64,000 nucleotides of DNA, from positions 1 through 64,000 of the forward strand of contig JBCCCR010000030.1 of assembly GCA_039033415.1 (NCBI GenBank). The letters are read 5' to 3'. This DNA comes from Pseudomonadota bacterium (GTDB lineage Bacteria > Pseudomonadota > Gammaproteobacteria > Xanthomonadales > SZUA-38). Positions 54,605 through 63,892 of this stretch are shown here, piece after piece (within the stretch, counting starts at the first letter, position 1; each line of letters starts with the position of its first letter). Position numbers and translations under genes: made by a program. The notes beneath the pieces were generated by a model. The model did not search any database. It was not told the DNA's origin and was given only the letters and a program-made list of their open reading frames with translations.

Positions 54605-55879
54605 TCAGAGGTGGCCCCGAGGGTGCTGCCCCGGCCAGATCCGGCGCAGCAGTGCATAGCTGGCCCCGGCGACCAGGAAAGAGTCCAGCGAGCCAACGCC
54701 GGTCAGCGTCAGGTATCCGGTGCTCGCCAGCCAGGCGACCCCGGTGGCTACACCCCAGGCCAGGAGCGCCGGAATCTCCGCGGCTAACCCTACTTTCTCG
54801 TCGCCTTCGGTCAGCTGCAGCAGCAGATAGTGCGACAGATAAATGCCGCTGATCGGGGGAACGGCGATTGAAAGTAAAACCAGATAGGGCACCAGGTTAT
54901 CAGCCAGGCCAGCAAGGCCCGCCAGCGTGCCGGCAGCCCCGGCAAGCACGGTGACCAGACGGTAACGTTTGCCCGGAATCAGCGTGTCGAAGGCCAAGGA
55001 CGCGGAATACAGGTTGCTGCAGTTGGTGGTCCAGGTAGCAAACACCACCAGGGCCAATGCCGGTATTCCAAGCCCCAGGAAGACGAGCCGCTCCACGTAG
55101 CCGCCTTCGATCGGCAGCAGCCCGGGGATCCCCGCAAGCATTAGCACACCGCCATAGCCCAGACCATAGCCAGCGAAAGCTGCGGCTGTGGCCTGGCCAC
55201 GGGTCTTCACAAAGCGCGCAAGATCCGGCGCGATCGTCACGGCCACCATGTAGGCGCCGATCACCACCGATACGCCGGTGCCGAGGGAAGTGATGTTCCC
55301 GGTGCCGTTTGCCGTCAGCGCTTCCGGTGAGAGTTGGCCCACACTCAACCAGACGGCCACCACCAGCAGGACCAGCAGCAGCGGCACGACAAAGCGGCTC
55401 AGCCGCTCGATGGCGCGAAAGCCAAAGAGGGTGGTGGCAACCATCAATCCGCTGCCGAGGAGCGTCATCGCCCATTGCGGTGCGCTGAGGCCTGCAACCT
55501 GCTGGATTGCTCCGGCGAGCGCCTGCCCAAACAGCTGCGCCGTGACGCCAAACCAACCCAGCAGACTCGTTGCCATGACCAGGGTAACCAGCCGACAGCC
55601 CTGCGCGCCAAAAGGTCCGCGGATGATTTCATAGGTGGAGCGCCGCAGCTTGGCGGCCAGCGACATGGTGAGCGCCGCAATGACGGCAACCGCCGCGCTG
55701 CCGAGGGTGACGGCAATCGCGGCCCGCTTCAGCCCGAGTCCGGCGACCACCTCACCACCCACCAAAAAGGCTGGGATCGTGATTGCCACCCCGACGATGA
55801 CCAGCGACAGCTGCAGGCCGTTGACCAACTGATCCGACGCGATACCCGTTGGTTCCACGGGTTTGGCGGCACCACCCAT
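54605..55879 (-). CDS. NCS1/CodB-type cytosine-purine permease
   Basis: A 424-residue inner-membrane protein with about twelve helices. NCS1-family features are NGLQLSLVIVGVAITIPAFLVGGEV in the first helix, GPFGAQGCRLVTLVMATSLLGWFG, and the late TTNCSNLYSASLAFD motif seen in CodB-like cytosine permeases. It is predicted to import a nucleobase, hydantoin or related heterocycle with H+ or Na+. It is the last gene of the minus-strand cluster, 55 bases after the TonB receptor with a hairpin in between. ATG 55879 is used; the longer in-frame start at 55963 overlaps the receptor gene. Confidence 0.9.
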   Translation of the reverse strand: MGGAAKPVEPTGIASDQLVNGLQLSLVIVGVAITIPAFLVGGEVVAGLGLKRAAIAVTLGSAAVAVIAALTMSLAAKLRRSTYEIIRGPFGAQGCRLVTLVMATSLLGWFGVTAQLFGQALAGAIQQVAGLSAPQWAMTLLGSGLMVATTLFGFRAIERLSRFVVPLLLVLLVVAVWLSVGQLSPEALTANGTGNITSLGTGVSVVIGAYMVAVTIAPDLARFVKTRGQATAAAFAGYGLGYGGVLMLAGIPGLLPIEGGYVERLVFLGLGIPALALVVFATWTTNCSNLYSASLAFDTLIPGKRYRLVTVLAGAAGTLAGLAGLADNLVPYLVLLSIAVPPISGIYLSHYLLLQLTEGDEKVGLAAEIPALLAWGVATGVAWLASTGYLTLTGVGSLDSFLVAGASYALLRRIWPGQHPRGHL

Positions 55880-55898
55880 ATTCGCTACCCGCCGCCGA

Positions 55899-55918
55899 CC
55901 GAGGGGCCGAGCCCTCGG
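55899..55918 (-). promoter_or_regulatory. Intercistronic hairpin between receptor and permease
   Basis: CCGAGGG and CCCTCGG (7 bp) with a 6-base loop, enlarged by an outer ACCCG/CGGGT pairing with a bulge, lie between the receptor stop (55935) and permease start (55879). They could attenuate transcription or protect the upstream mRNA so that receptor and permease are made in different amounts. Confidence 0.4.
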
Positions 55919-55934
55919 CGGGTCAAGGAGGGAC

Positions 55935-58256
55935 CTAGAAGTTCCAGGTGGCCTCCAGGCCAAACTGTCGACCGCCGGACCAGGACCTCACGAAACCGAC
56001 AACGCCGTCGATCAGTCCAAACTCGTTGGCCTGAAACTCCTCCAGCACGTTGGTGCCAAAGGCGGTCACCATCCAGTTCTCTCCCGCGACCGAAACACGA
56101 ACGTTAAGGTAGTCACGGTCGGTGACCTCGTAAAGCTCCTGCCGTGCCAGATACCAAGATCCCTGGCGCCGGTAATCAATCCGGAAACTGCCGTCTAGTG
56201 ACTCGCCCACCGGGAACCGATAGTCGCTGGATAGATTGAAGGTGTAGTCCGGGACATTCGGCACAGCCAGCCCGCTACCGCTTTCCTCAGCGTCCACGTA
56301 GCCGTAGCCGGCGGACAGCGTCCAATCGTCCGTGGCTCTGAGGGCCGCTTCGAGCTCCAGCCCGTCGATATCCACCGACGGAATGTTGGTGGTCAGGCGG
56401 AAGGGCGGACCGCCGATAATGGTGCTGAACTGCTGCTCGGAGTAATCGATACGGAAGATTGCGCCGTAGAGCGACCAGCGGTTGCTCGCGTCAGCATACT
56501 TGAACCCCAGCTCGATGTTCTCGGTGCTTTCGGCCGCCGTCGGGTTGCCGGTGTTGAAGAAACCCGGTCGATAGCCTTCCGCATATGTTGCGTAGGTCAT
56601 CAGCTGATCGCTCCAGTCGTAGGACAGCGAGACCTTGGGCTGGAGGTCGTCGTCGCTTTCTTCCGGCGTATTGACCACGTTCCCAAACTCGTCGTTGCTG
56701 GGCAGCAGAAATGCGGCATCCTCACAGCCGAAACACTGGTAGCCCGTGTTGTCGTAGGTGGCGTCGTCGTAACGTAAGCCCACCGTCAGCTCGAGCCGGT
56801 CGCTGATGTCGTAGTTGACCTGACCGAACAGCGCCCAGAGTTCGTCGTTCTTGAAGTCCGTCCGCGGAAACGGTGCGCCGACGGCTTGAAAGAAGTCGGG
56901 CCCAAGCTGGTTGGTGTTTTGCGCCACGGGGAGGGACAAGACGGTCCGGGCCTCACGGTCCTGGTACCACGCGCCGGCCAGCCAGCGAAAGCGACCGTTG
57001 TTGTTGGAGGTCAGGCGAAATTCCTGCGTGAAGGCTTCGAAATCATCATCCAGACTTTGGGCGCGACCGGTGACGTTGGTCAAGCCGGTCAGCGACGGGA
57101 AAAAGCCAGAGGCCGCGGCGCCGGCGATTCCCAGAATATCCGTAGCAGCCCAATCAGAGTCGCCGGCGAGCTCCTGGTCAGCGTCGTCATACGAGGTAAT
57201 CGACGTCAACGTGAACTGGTCAAATTCATAGTCCAGCTTCATGGAGAGGTTGACGAAATCTCGTTCCTCAGCACCGAGAAAGTCACTCTGGATATCGAAG
57301 GCCGTACCGTCGAAATCATTGACCGTCTGATCGATGCTCAATACCGGCACAAACAGCGCCCCGGTGAAATCTGGGATCGCATGGCGAGCGGTAAACGGCG
57401 AGTCGTTGGGGCTCAGCGGTCGAGCCGGGATTCGGGACTGCTCGATCGCGCCGGCCTCGTAAGCGCCGAAGCTCGCTCGAAAATCGGCGGTGAGACGATC
57501 GCCCTCGTACAGTAGCCGTCCTCCCAGCTGCAGCGCTTCGTCAAAGTCCACCTCATTGCCGCGCACGTTGTCGACGACGCCGTCGAAGTCGCGGTAGCTG
57601 GCACGGGCCCGGTACGACCAGTTCTCGCTGTCACCCAGCGGGCCGGAGATCACGCCCTGGAGCCGCAGGTCGTTACCGCTTGCGCCCGTCACGCGCAGGC
57701 GTCCTTCCATCTCGTCTGACGGCATCGCCGTGGTGATGTTGATCGCGCCCGCCATGGCGCCGGCGCCGTAAAGTGCACCCTGCGGACCGCGCAGCACCTC
57801 GATACTTTCAATATCCACCAGTCCCTGGTTGATAAAATCGAGAGCTGCCACCTGCACGCCGTCCACGACCACGGTGACCGGCGGCAGACCCTGCTGGGCC
57901 GTGCTGATGCCGCGCATGGTAATGAAGCTCACGCCGTCGCGAAATCCCTCCCGAATCATCAGATTAGGTGTGAGGTTGGCAAAATCGTTGACGTTGTTGA
58001 TGCCGGCCCGCTCGATTGTGTCAGCGGTGAACACCGTCACCGCGTCCGGAATATCGGTGATGCTCTCATCCCGCTTCCGCGCTTTGACGATCACCTCCTC
58101 GATGGCCTCAGACCCTGGCTGAGCCAGCGCCGGCTGGGTGCCGATAAGCCCGCCCAGTATGCCGGCTAGCGCCGCGCTGACCGCTAGCGAGAGCCGGCGC
58201 TTGCGCCGCAGTTTGAACGGGTTATTGCTCCGGGCCCTTGGATTGGAATGGGTCAT
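55935..58256 (-). CDS. TonB-dependent outer-membrane receptor
   Basis: A 773-residue protein. Signal peptide with a long basic n-region (KLRRKRRLSLAVSAALAGILGG). The plug begins EEVIVKARKRDESITDIPDAVTV, with ITMRGISTAQ and VLRGPQGALYGAGAMAG. The beta-barrel runs to a C-terminal aromatic residue (FGLEATWNF). The pattern matches the large FecA/BtuB-like group often used for organic nutrients rather than only siderophores. The position between the DUF917 gene (10 bases upstream) and a permease gene implies uptake of the pathway substrate across the outer membrane. AAGGAG lies 7 bases before the ATG. Confidence 0.94.
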   Translation of the reverse strand: MTHSNPRARSNNPFKLRRKRRLSLAVSAALAGILGGLIGTQPALAQPGSEAIEEVIVKARKRDESITDIPDAVTVFTADTIERAGINNVNDFANLTPNLMIREGFRDGVSFITMRGISTAQQGLPPVTVVVDGVQVAALDFINQGLVDIESIEVLRGPQGALYGAGAMAGAINITTAMPSDEMEGRLRVTGASGNDLRLQGVISGPLGDSENWSYRARASYRDFDGVVDNVRGNEVDFDEALQLGGRLLYEGDRLTADFRASFGAYEAGAIEQSRIPARPLSPNDSPFTARHAIPDFTGALFVPVLSIDQTVNDFDGTAFDIQSDFLGAEERDFVNLSMKLDYEFDQFTLTSITSYDDADQELAGDSDWAATDILGIAGAAASGFFPSLTGLTNVTGRAQSLDDDFEAFTQEFRLTSNNNGRFRWLAGAWYQDREARTVLSLPVAQNTNQLGPDFFQAVGAPFPRTDFKNDELWALFGQVNYDISDRLELTVGLRYDDATYDNTGYQCFGCEDAAFLLPSNDEFGNVVNTPEESDDDLQPKVSLSYDWSDQLMTYATYAEGYRPGFFNTGNPTAAESTENIELGFKYADASNRWSLYGAIFRIDYSEQQFSTIIGGPPFRLTTNIPSVDIDGLELEAALRATDDWTLSAGYGYVDAEESGSGLAVPNVPDYTFNLSSDYRFPVGESLDGSFRIDYRRQGSWYLARQELYEVTDRDYLNVRVSVAGENWMVTAFGTNVLEEFQANEFGLIDGVVGFVRSWSGGRQFGLEATWNF

Positions 58257-58266
58257 GAGATTCTCC

Positions 58267-59361
58267 TTACAGATGAGCGGATTCGAGCGGAACAAACGGT
58301 TGCTCCAGACCAAAGCAGGCTGGACCGACAACCTTTAACGCTTTTTCGGTGCGCAGCTCGGCCGGGGCGGCAATCCCCAGCACCGATACGCGCTGACCGT
58401 AGCGCAGCCCTTCGGTGGTAATCGGTGCCGCCGTTTCCTGGTCAACAATACAAATGAGATCCGGCACGATGGCGCAGACTTCGCCGTTACGTACCGCAAT
58501 GAGGTTTTCGTTCTGAAACTTGATTTCCATCCGGTCCGGACCGCCGTCCAGCGCGTCGAGCTTGATGGTACCCACCGCAAAGCCTGCGGTGGTCTCCCGG
58601 AACAAGTCGACAATCTTGCCTTCGAAGAGCAGGCGGGCACTGGTGGAAAAATCCAGCTCCGCCAGGTGTTCGAGAAGCGCGTGTACGGGCGGTTCATCCG
58701 CCTGTCTGGCCTGCCGAATGGCGCGGCCGATGCCTAGCGCCACCGTCAGCGTGCCGCGCAGAATGCTCGCCTTAACCTGTGCGCCGGTCATCGGATAGCA
58801 CGCCATCAGGGCGCTTGCGCCCATCGCCACGACGGTACTGCGGGCAAACTTCTCAGCGGTTTCGTCATCGCCGGTGTTGATCAGCACCGTATTGCCGAAT
58901 TCGTCGGTGAGCGTCAGGGGCGTCGAGGGATTGCCTTCGATGCTGTAGGTCACCATTTGGAGCTGCGGGAAAGCCCGACCCATCCCGTCGCCGTCGATCA
59001 CAGGCAGGTTCAAGGTCGAACCCACCACCAGCGGCAGCAGCGCGTTCAGGCCGCCGATTTCCGCCGCCAAAATGCCGTAAGCCTTTTGCCCGAGATAGGA
59101 CTCAAGCGCGCGAACCGAAGCGATCGCCTCGTCGCCGCTCGGCAGCTTTTCCATCATGACGGTTGGTGCGCCGATCATGGCCGAAACCAGCAGGAGCGCA
59201 TCGTCGGGAAGATCGTCAGCCTGCTGCAGGGTCAGCGGTCCGCCTTTCGACAAGGACTCGCTCAGCAGCAGGCTGCCGATGTACGGATCGCCGCCGCCGC
59301 CCGTGCCCAGGAGCGCCGCGCCGATGGAATAGTCTTCAACGTCGTCGATGGTAATCTTCAT
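58267..59361 (-). CDS. DUF917 (S-methyl-thiohydantoin desulfurase family) protein
   Basis: A 364-residue cytoplasmic protein. DUF917 is recognised from the N-terminus DVEDYSIGAALLGTGGGGDPY, PTVMMEKLPSG, LAAEIGGLNALLPL and the C-terminal PDLICIVDQETAAPITTEGL segment. Pfam names this family after S-methyl-thiohydantoin desulfurase; most members are untested and usually adjoin hydantoinase/oxoprolinase genes, as here. A role in processing a (thio)hydantoin or related ring is an inference. The ATG overlaps the stop of the upstream hydantoinase (ATGA); the receptor gene follows 10 bases later. Length is normal for the family. Confidence 0.88.
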   Translation of the reverse strand: MKITIDDVEDYSIGAALLGTGGGGDPYIGSLLLSESLSKGGPLTLQQADDLPDDALLLVSAMIGAPTVMMEKLPSGDEAIASVRALESYLGQKAYGILAAEIGGLNALLPLVVGSTLNLPVIDGDGMGRAFPQLQMVTYSIEGNPSTPLTLTDEFGNTVLINTGDDETAEKFARSTVVAMGASALMACYPMTGAQVKASILRGTLTVALGIGRAIRQARQADEPPVHALLEHLAELDFSTSARLLFEGKIVDLFRETTAGFAVGTIKLDALDGGPDRMEIKFQNENLIAVRNGEVCAIVPDLICIVDQETAAPITTEGLRYGQRVSVLGIAAPAELRTEKALKVVGPACFGLEQPFVPLESAHL

Positions 59362-60932
59362 ACCGCTGCTCCGACCGCCTGAGAAACCTGCGCCAGGTCT
59401 CCCACCGCTTTCACCCGAACTCGGACCGAGTGTCCAGGCACGTAAGCCAGCGGAATCTCCTCCACGTCGACCACGCGCGTGCTGTCCGCACTGGCCCCAG
59501 CGGCGACCGCCTGTTCGATCGCCTGCGACTTAACGCGCTCCAACGCCTGTTCCCGGCCTTCGTCGTCAAAGGAGACGACGCGGTCGACTTCACCCCCGAC
59601 CTGAGCAATGGCGGCGCCGACGGCGTTGGCCACGCCCGACTGCTCCGGAACGAGCAACCTTCCCGCGCCTTGGAGTTCATCTCGCGCCAGGATTGCACCG
59701 CCGCCCACCATGATCACCACCACGTCGCCGCTGCCGGTTTTCATGCGATCCACAGCCTCTTCCAGCATCTGCTGCATCCGCTCGTCAGCCGTCCGAACAA
59801 AATCTGCCGACAGGTCGGCGACCGACCACTGAGAGCCGATACTGGCGCGGCCGGCGGCTACCACGATGTCGGTGGCGGTCAGGGTTTGGCCACCAAATAC
59901 TTTGGATTCAGTCAGGATGTCATGGCCCACCGACTGGGGGCCGATGGACAGCTCGCCGTCGCTTTCGACAACCCGGCTACCGCCGCCCAGACCAATCGAG
60001 AGTATGTCGGGCATTCGAAAATTGGTGCGCACGCCGCCGATGTCGACGTTGATCGACGATTCTCGGGGAAAGCCGTCGACCAACACGCCGACGTCGGTGG
60101 TCGTGCCGCCGATGTCGACGACGATGGCGTTGCTTTCGCCGGTCAGGAACGCGGCACCCCTCATGCTGTTGGTGGGGCCCGAAGCAAAGGTGAGTACAGG
60201 GAATTGCTTTACGGCGCTCGCCTGCATCAGCGTGCCGTCGTTTTGCGTGATGTACAGCGGCGCCGCTATCCCGAGTTCTTTGAGGGCGGTTTCAAAGGCG
60301 TCTACGACGAGCACCGAAAGCTCGCGTAGCGAGGCGTTCATCACCGCAGCGCTCTCTCGCTCCAGCAAACCCAGGCGACCGATGTCGGTCGCCTGCGTGA
60401 CGGAAACGCCAGGGATTTCTTCGGCGATGATGGCGGCGGCCTGCGCTTCGCCTTCTCGGTTTAGCGGCCCAAACACGCTGGACACCGCGACCGCGCTTAA
60501 CCCCCGGTCAGCGAAGCGCCGCGCGGTCCGCCGCACGGCCTCTTCGTCGAGTCCGGTAATCGCGCTGCCGTCCACCTGATAGCCACCCGGCAGAATTTCT
60601 GAATCGCCAAAAACCGCGGCGCGCATGGCCTCAGGCCAGGCCACCAGCGGTGGCAGGGAACGGGTCGCCGGCGCGCCGAGTCGCATGACGCCAACCCGGG
60701 TTAGACCCCGGGCCTGAACAAAAGCGTTGGTGAACTGCGTGGTACCGATCATCACGCTGCTGATGGCCGCCATGTCGAGGCCGGCCTGCCCGACAACCTG
60801 CCCGACGGCGTTGATCACGCCCGCGCTGATGTCCTCAGTGGTGGGTGATTTGACCGAAGCGAGAATACTGCTCCCGTCCAGCACCACCGCATCGGTATTG
60901 GTGCCCCCGACGTCGACGCCGATTCTCAGCAA
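59358..60932 (-). CDS. Hydantoinase/oxoprolinase (HyuA-like), short form
   Basis: A 524-residue protein. The N-terminal HyuA domain begins MLRIGVDVGGTNTDAVVLDG (ATPase-like phosphate loop). A central domain has VVDIGGTTTDVGVLVDGFP and a C-terminal part has VGGGAILARDEL. It is shorter than the ~690-residue HyuA of hydantoin racemase/hydrolase systems but typical for members beside DUF917. Predicted to open a five-membered cyclic amide with ATP. Start is TTG at 60932: an in-frame stop lies two codons upstream, and AGGGGG is 8 bases before it. First gene of the four-gene minus-strand operon; 122 bases separate it from the MalT-type regulator gene. Confidence 0.88.
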   Translation of the reverse strand: MLRIGVDVGGTNTDAVVLDGSSILASVKSPTTEDISAGVINAVGQVVGQAGLDMAAISSVMIGTTQFTNAFVQARGLTRVGVMRLGAPATRSLPPLVAWPEAMRAAVFGDSEILPGGYQVDGSAITGLDEEAVRRTARRFADRGLSAVAVSSVFGPLNREGEAQAAAIIAEEIPGVSVTQATDIGRLGLLERESAAVMNASLRELSVLVVDAFETALKELGIAAPLYITQNDGTLMQASAVKQFPVLTFASGPTNSMRGAAFLTGESNAIVVDIGGTTTDVGVLVDGFPRESSINVDIGGVRTNFRMPDILSIGLGGGSRVVESDGELSIGPQSVGHDILTESKVFGGQTLTATDIVVAAGRASIGSQWSVADLSADFVRTADERMQQMLEEAVDRMKTGSGDVVVIMVGGGAILARDELQGAGRLLVPEQSGVANAVGAAIAQVGGEVDRVVSFDDEGREQALERVKSQAIEQAVAAGASADSTRVVDVEEIPLAYVPGHSVRVRVKAVGDLAQVSQAVGAAV

Positions 60933-61054
60933 ACTCGTCTACCCCCTCAGATCACGAGGAGTTCATCTTGGCGCGAGGCTTCTGCCAGCTTCAACGACTT
61001 TGTGGAGTAGTCGGATTTTCGGGGGTGGGTAGGGGGAGACCTAAAACCGGGTAG

Positions 61055-63766
61055 TCACAGGAGATTCCTGCGGGTCGCCTCAGCGATGGCTCCCTGCCGT
61101 GTCGTCGTATCGAGCGTCCGATAGATATTCTTCAGGTGGAACTTGATCGTATTTTCGCCGACATCGATCCGCCGGGCGATCTCCTTGTTAGAGAACCCTC
61201 GCTGGACGTGCTGTAAGACTTCGACCTGGCGACTGGTGAGCACCGAGCGAGCGCGGTCACGAACACGCACCTCGCCCTGCAGCGCCTGAAGGATGTCGCG
61301 CAGAAAGCGATCTCGTAGTCGATTGGAGCCGGCGCTCTGGCTTTGTGCCGAAAACTGCTCCAGTAGCGGGAGGATCAGCTCACCGTCCTCGATGAAAGGT
61401 CGCTGATGATCGTCGAACAGAGCAAGGGAAACGGCTCGATCGACAAAAGCGAACGCTTCGTCGGTCCGATCGCTCTGAAACAGACACATGGCGCGCAGGA
61501 GCATCGGCTCCAGTTCGCCATAGTCGGCCCCAAGCGACTCGAGCTCCGCTGCTAGCCCATCGAGTTCATCTAAGGCGTCGACCGACAGCTCGGCGAACAG
61601 CGCCAGGCGCGCAAGCAGCAGTCGATGGGCCACGTAGATCCGGCGCGTGGAAAGGTTTTCCGGATCAAACTGTTCACACGATCGCGCGATGCCGAAGCGA
61701 TCAGCGGCAGCCAAAGCCGCGTCGCCGTCACCCGTCCACAGCAGGTTCTGGATCTGCTGCACCTCGATCATGGCGGTCAGTCGCGGCACGTCGGCCGACG
61801 CCGCAAAGCGGCGGCCTCGCTGCAGAACTTCCTCAGCGGCCTCGAAGCCCTCGGTCGCACGGCTGATGCCTGCGGCAACCCCGAAGGTGGTGTGATGAAT
61901 ATCGAACCAGGCATCAAAATTGCCCATGCGGGCCAGCGGTTCGCTGATGCACTCGCGTGCCTGATCGAGCTTGTTCTGCAGATACAGAAGCTCGGCGCGA
62001 TAGACCGACTCGATCAGCGCAAAATCGCTGTCGGGGCTGAAGTACTGCTTTACCAGGTGGTCGTTCTCCGCGTAAACCATCTCCGTATCGCGGAGCTTGC
62101 CCTGCATCAGCAGCGACTTACCCTGGTGAAAATAGATAAAGCTTTCCATGTAGACCGCGTTCACCCGCCGGAAGTAGGCGATCGCGCGGTTGCCGGCGCT
62201 CTGGCAGCGATCCAGCTGGCCCGCCTGCAGATAAATCAGACAGGCCACATTAAAGGCGGTGGCCCGAAGGAGCGACTCGTCGAGCGGTAACGACTCGCAG
62301 AGCTGTTCGATGCGCGCGAGATCCGATGCCGTGAAGGGGCGATCTTCATAGCCGGAGATCAGGCAGTCCATCAAGGCGATTTCCGCTTGCTGCAGCGGCA
62401 CGATCGGCTGGCCGTTCCACACCGTGAAGTCCTCGGTCTGAGCGCGCAGCCTCTCAAAAACCTCTCGCGCCGCCGCCATCTCCTGCTGTTTGAGCAGCGC
62501 GTGGGCGCGAAACAGCGACAGCCGAAGATGGGCGTCGATATCCGCCGGCGCAACCAGGTCCGCGGCCAGCTCCATGAGGTCCAGATGCCCTTTGAGATAC
62601 AGCAGCCAGCCGCCGCGCGCCTCGAGCTCAGCGGCCACGGCACTTGTATCTCCGGCGGCATGGGCGTGACGCACCGCCTCGGTGAGATCGCCATGGGTCA
62701 GGTGCCAGTCGGCCGCCTTTCCGTGCAGCGCCTCGACCTCATTGGGGCAAGTCCGCTTGAGGTTTCCGACTAAAAATTCCCGGAACAGGTTGTGGTACCG
62801 ATACCAGCGCCGCTCCCGATCCACCGCCTCGATCAGCAGATCCTGCTTCTGCAGCCGCTCAAGGACAGACCAACCATCGGTGCGATCACAAAGCGCGTTG
62901 GCAAGGTCGCCGTTGATTCGTCTGGGCAGTGCGGTCACCAGCAAGAAACGCTGATCCTGCTCAGGGCGGCTGGCGAAGATCTGCTCCGTCATATAGTCGG
63001 CGAGCTCTGCCACCCGGCCCGAGAACGAGGCGATCTGGGCGGTTGAATCCTGCTGGCTGGAGATCCACAGATTGGCCAGCCGCAGCGCAATTACCCAACC
63101 CTCAGTTCGCTCCACCAGCATGGTGATATCGTCGATGGAAAGGTGCGCTGCGTCGCTGGAGAACAGCTCGACCGTCTCCTTAAAATCCATCTTGAGGTCC
63201 GCGGCGGTGAGGGTGGTTACTTCGTTGCGAACCACCAGATCTGCCAGCGCCAGCGGCGGCGCCGTGCGGCCCGCGATCGTGAACTGGAGCTCGTCGCAGG
63301 CTCGAGTCAGCAGGAAATCCATCATCTCGTGGATGTCCGGATTGCTGATATTTTCATAGTCGTCCAGCAACAGATGCACCGGACGTTCGCCGCGAGCGAC
63401 TTCGTTGATCAGGACAATGGCCAGCGACTTGAGCGCCGTATTGCGCAGGCTGTTGCCGACGAGCGCCTGGCTGGAAGGCAGCTCCACGCCCGCCTGCTCA
63501 AAAGCTTTCAGCAGGTACGACACGAAGGTCGACGGCCGGTTGTCATCCTGGTCGACGCTGAGCCATGCGGTAGCAACCCCGTCCTCGGTCAGCATGTTGT
63601 GCCATTGGCTCAGGAGGCTCGTTTTGCCGTAGCCCGCTGATGCGTGGATCACCCGCAGCCGCTGCCCGGCGCTGCTCGCCAACGACTGAGTCAGCCGCGG
63701 TCTGGCGACAAAGTCCTGACTGGTTGCCGATGGCGACAATTTGGTCGTCAGCAGATACTGATCCAT
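61055..63766 (-). CDS. MalT-type LuxR-family transcription activator
   Basis: A 903-residue signal-transduction ATPase with numerous domains (STAND). N-terminal NTPase with Walker A in ASAGYGKTS (Lys48) and LLLDDYENI as Walker B; a winged-helix region; a long helical TPR-like sensor (~400-820); and a C-terminal LuxR HTH (~835-895; LTSRQVEVLQHVQRGFSNKE, VGENTIKFHLKNIYRTL). Family members turn on catabolic operons when an inducer and ATP are bound. It is transcribed just upstream of, and in the same direction as, the hydantoinase-DUF917-receptor-permease operon, so it is the likely activator. Start ATG 63766; an extension to 63808 is unsupported. Confidence 0.92.
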   Translation of the reverse strand: MDQYLLTTKLSPSATSQDFVARPRLTQSLASSAGQRLRVIHASAGYGKTSLLSQWHNMLTEDGVATAWLSVDQDDNRPSTFVSYLLKAFEQAGVELPSSQALVGNSLRNTALKSLAIVLINEVARGERPVHLLLDDYENISNPDIHEMMDFLLTRACDELQFTIAGRTAPPLALADLVVRNEVTTLTAADLKMDFKETVELFSSDAAHLSIDDITMLVERTEGWVIALRLANLWISSQQDSTAQIASFSGRVAELADYMTEQIFASRPEQDQRFLLVTALPRRINGDLANALCDRTDGWSVLERLQKQDLLIEAVDRERRWYRYHNLFREFLVGNLKRTCPNEVEALHGKAADWHLTHGDLTEAVRHAHAAGDTSAVAAELEARGGWLLYLKGHLDLMELAADLVAPADIDAHLRLSLFRAHALLKQQEMAAAREVFERLRAQTEDFTVWNGQPIVPLQQAEIALMDCLISGYEDRPFTASDLARIEQLCESLPLDESLLRATAFNVACLIYLQAGQLDRCQSAGNRAIAYFRRVNAVYMESFIYFHQGKSLLMQGKLRDTEMVYAENDHLVKQYFSPDSDFALIESVYRAELLYLQNKLDQARECISEPLARMGNFDAWFDIHHTTFGVAAGISRATEGFEAAEEVLQRGRRFAASADVPRLTAMIEVQQIQNLLWTGDGDAALAAADRFGIARSCEQFDPENLSTRRIYVAHRLLLARLALFAELSVDALDELDGLAAELESLGADYGELEPMLLRAMCLFQSDRTDEAFAFVDRAVSLALFDDHQRPFIEDGELILPLLEQFSAQSQSAGSNRLRDRFLRDILQALQGEVRVRDRARSVLTSRQVEVLQHVQRGFSNKEIARRIDVGENTIKFHLKNIYRTLDTTTRQGAIAEATRRNLL

Positions 63767-63892
63767 AGCCGCAGTTTGACGAAATCTGCCGGGGAGGCAA
63801 AGCACCACCGTAAACCTTCGGCCCCAGCAGGCAGCATCGTGGCCTAACCCGCAGGGTGTAGCAGCAAAGAATGGTTGCAGAACGGACAGCAG

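Noticed and set aside
60939-61037. C-rich and G-rich runs between the hydantoinase and the MalT-type gene as activator sites
   Set aside because: GGGGTAG-like elements resemble MalT boxes only loosely, and one overlaps the ribosome binding site of the hydantoinase gene; spacing and orientation are not convincing.
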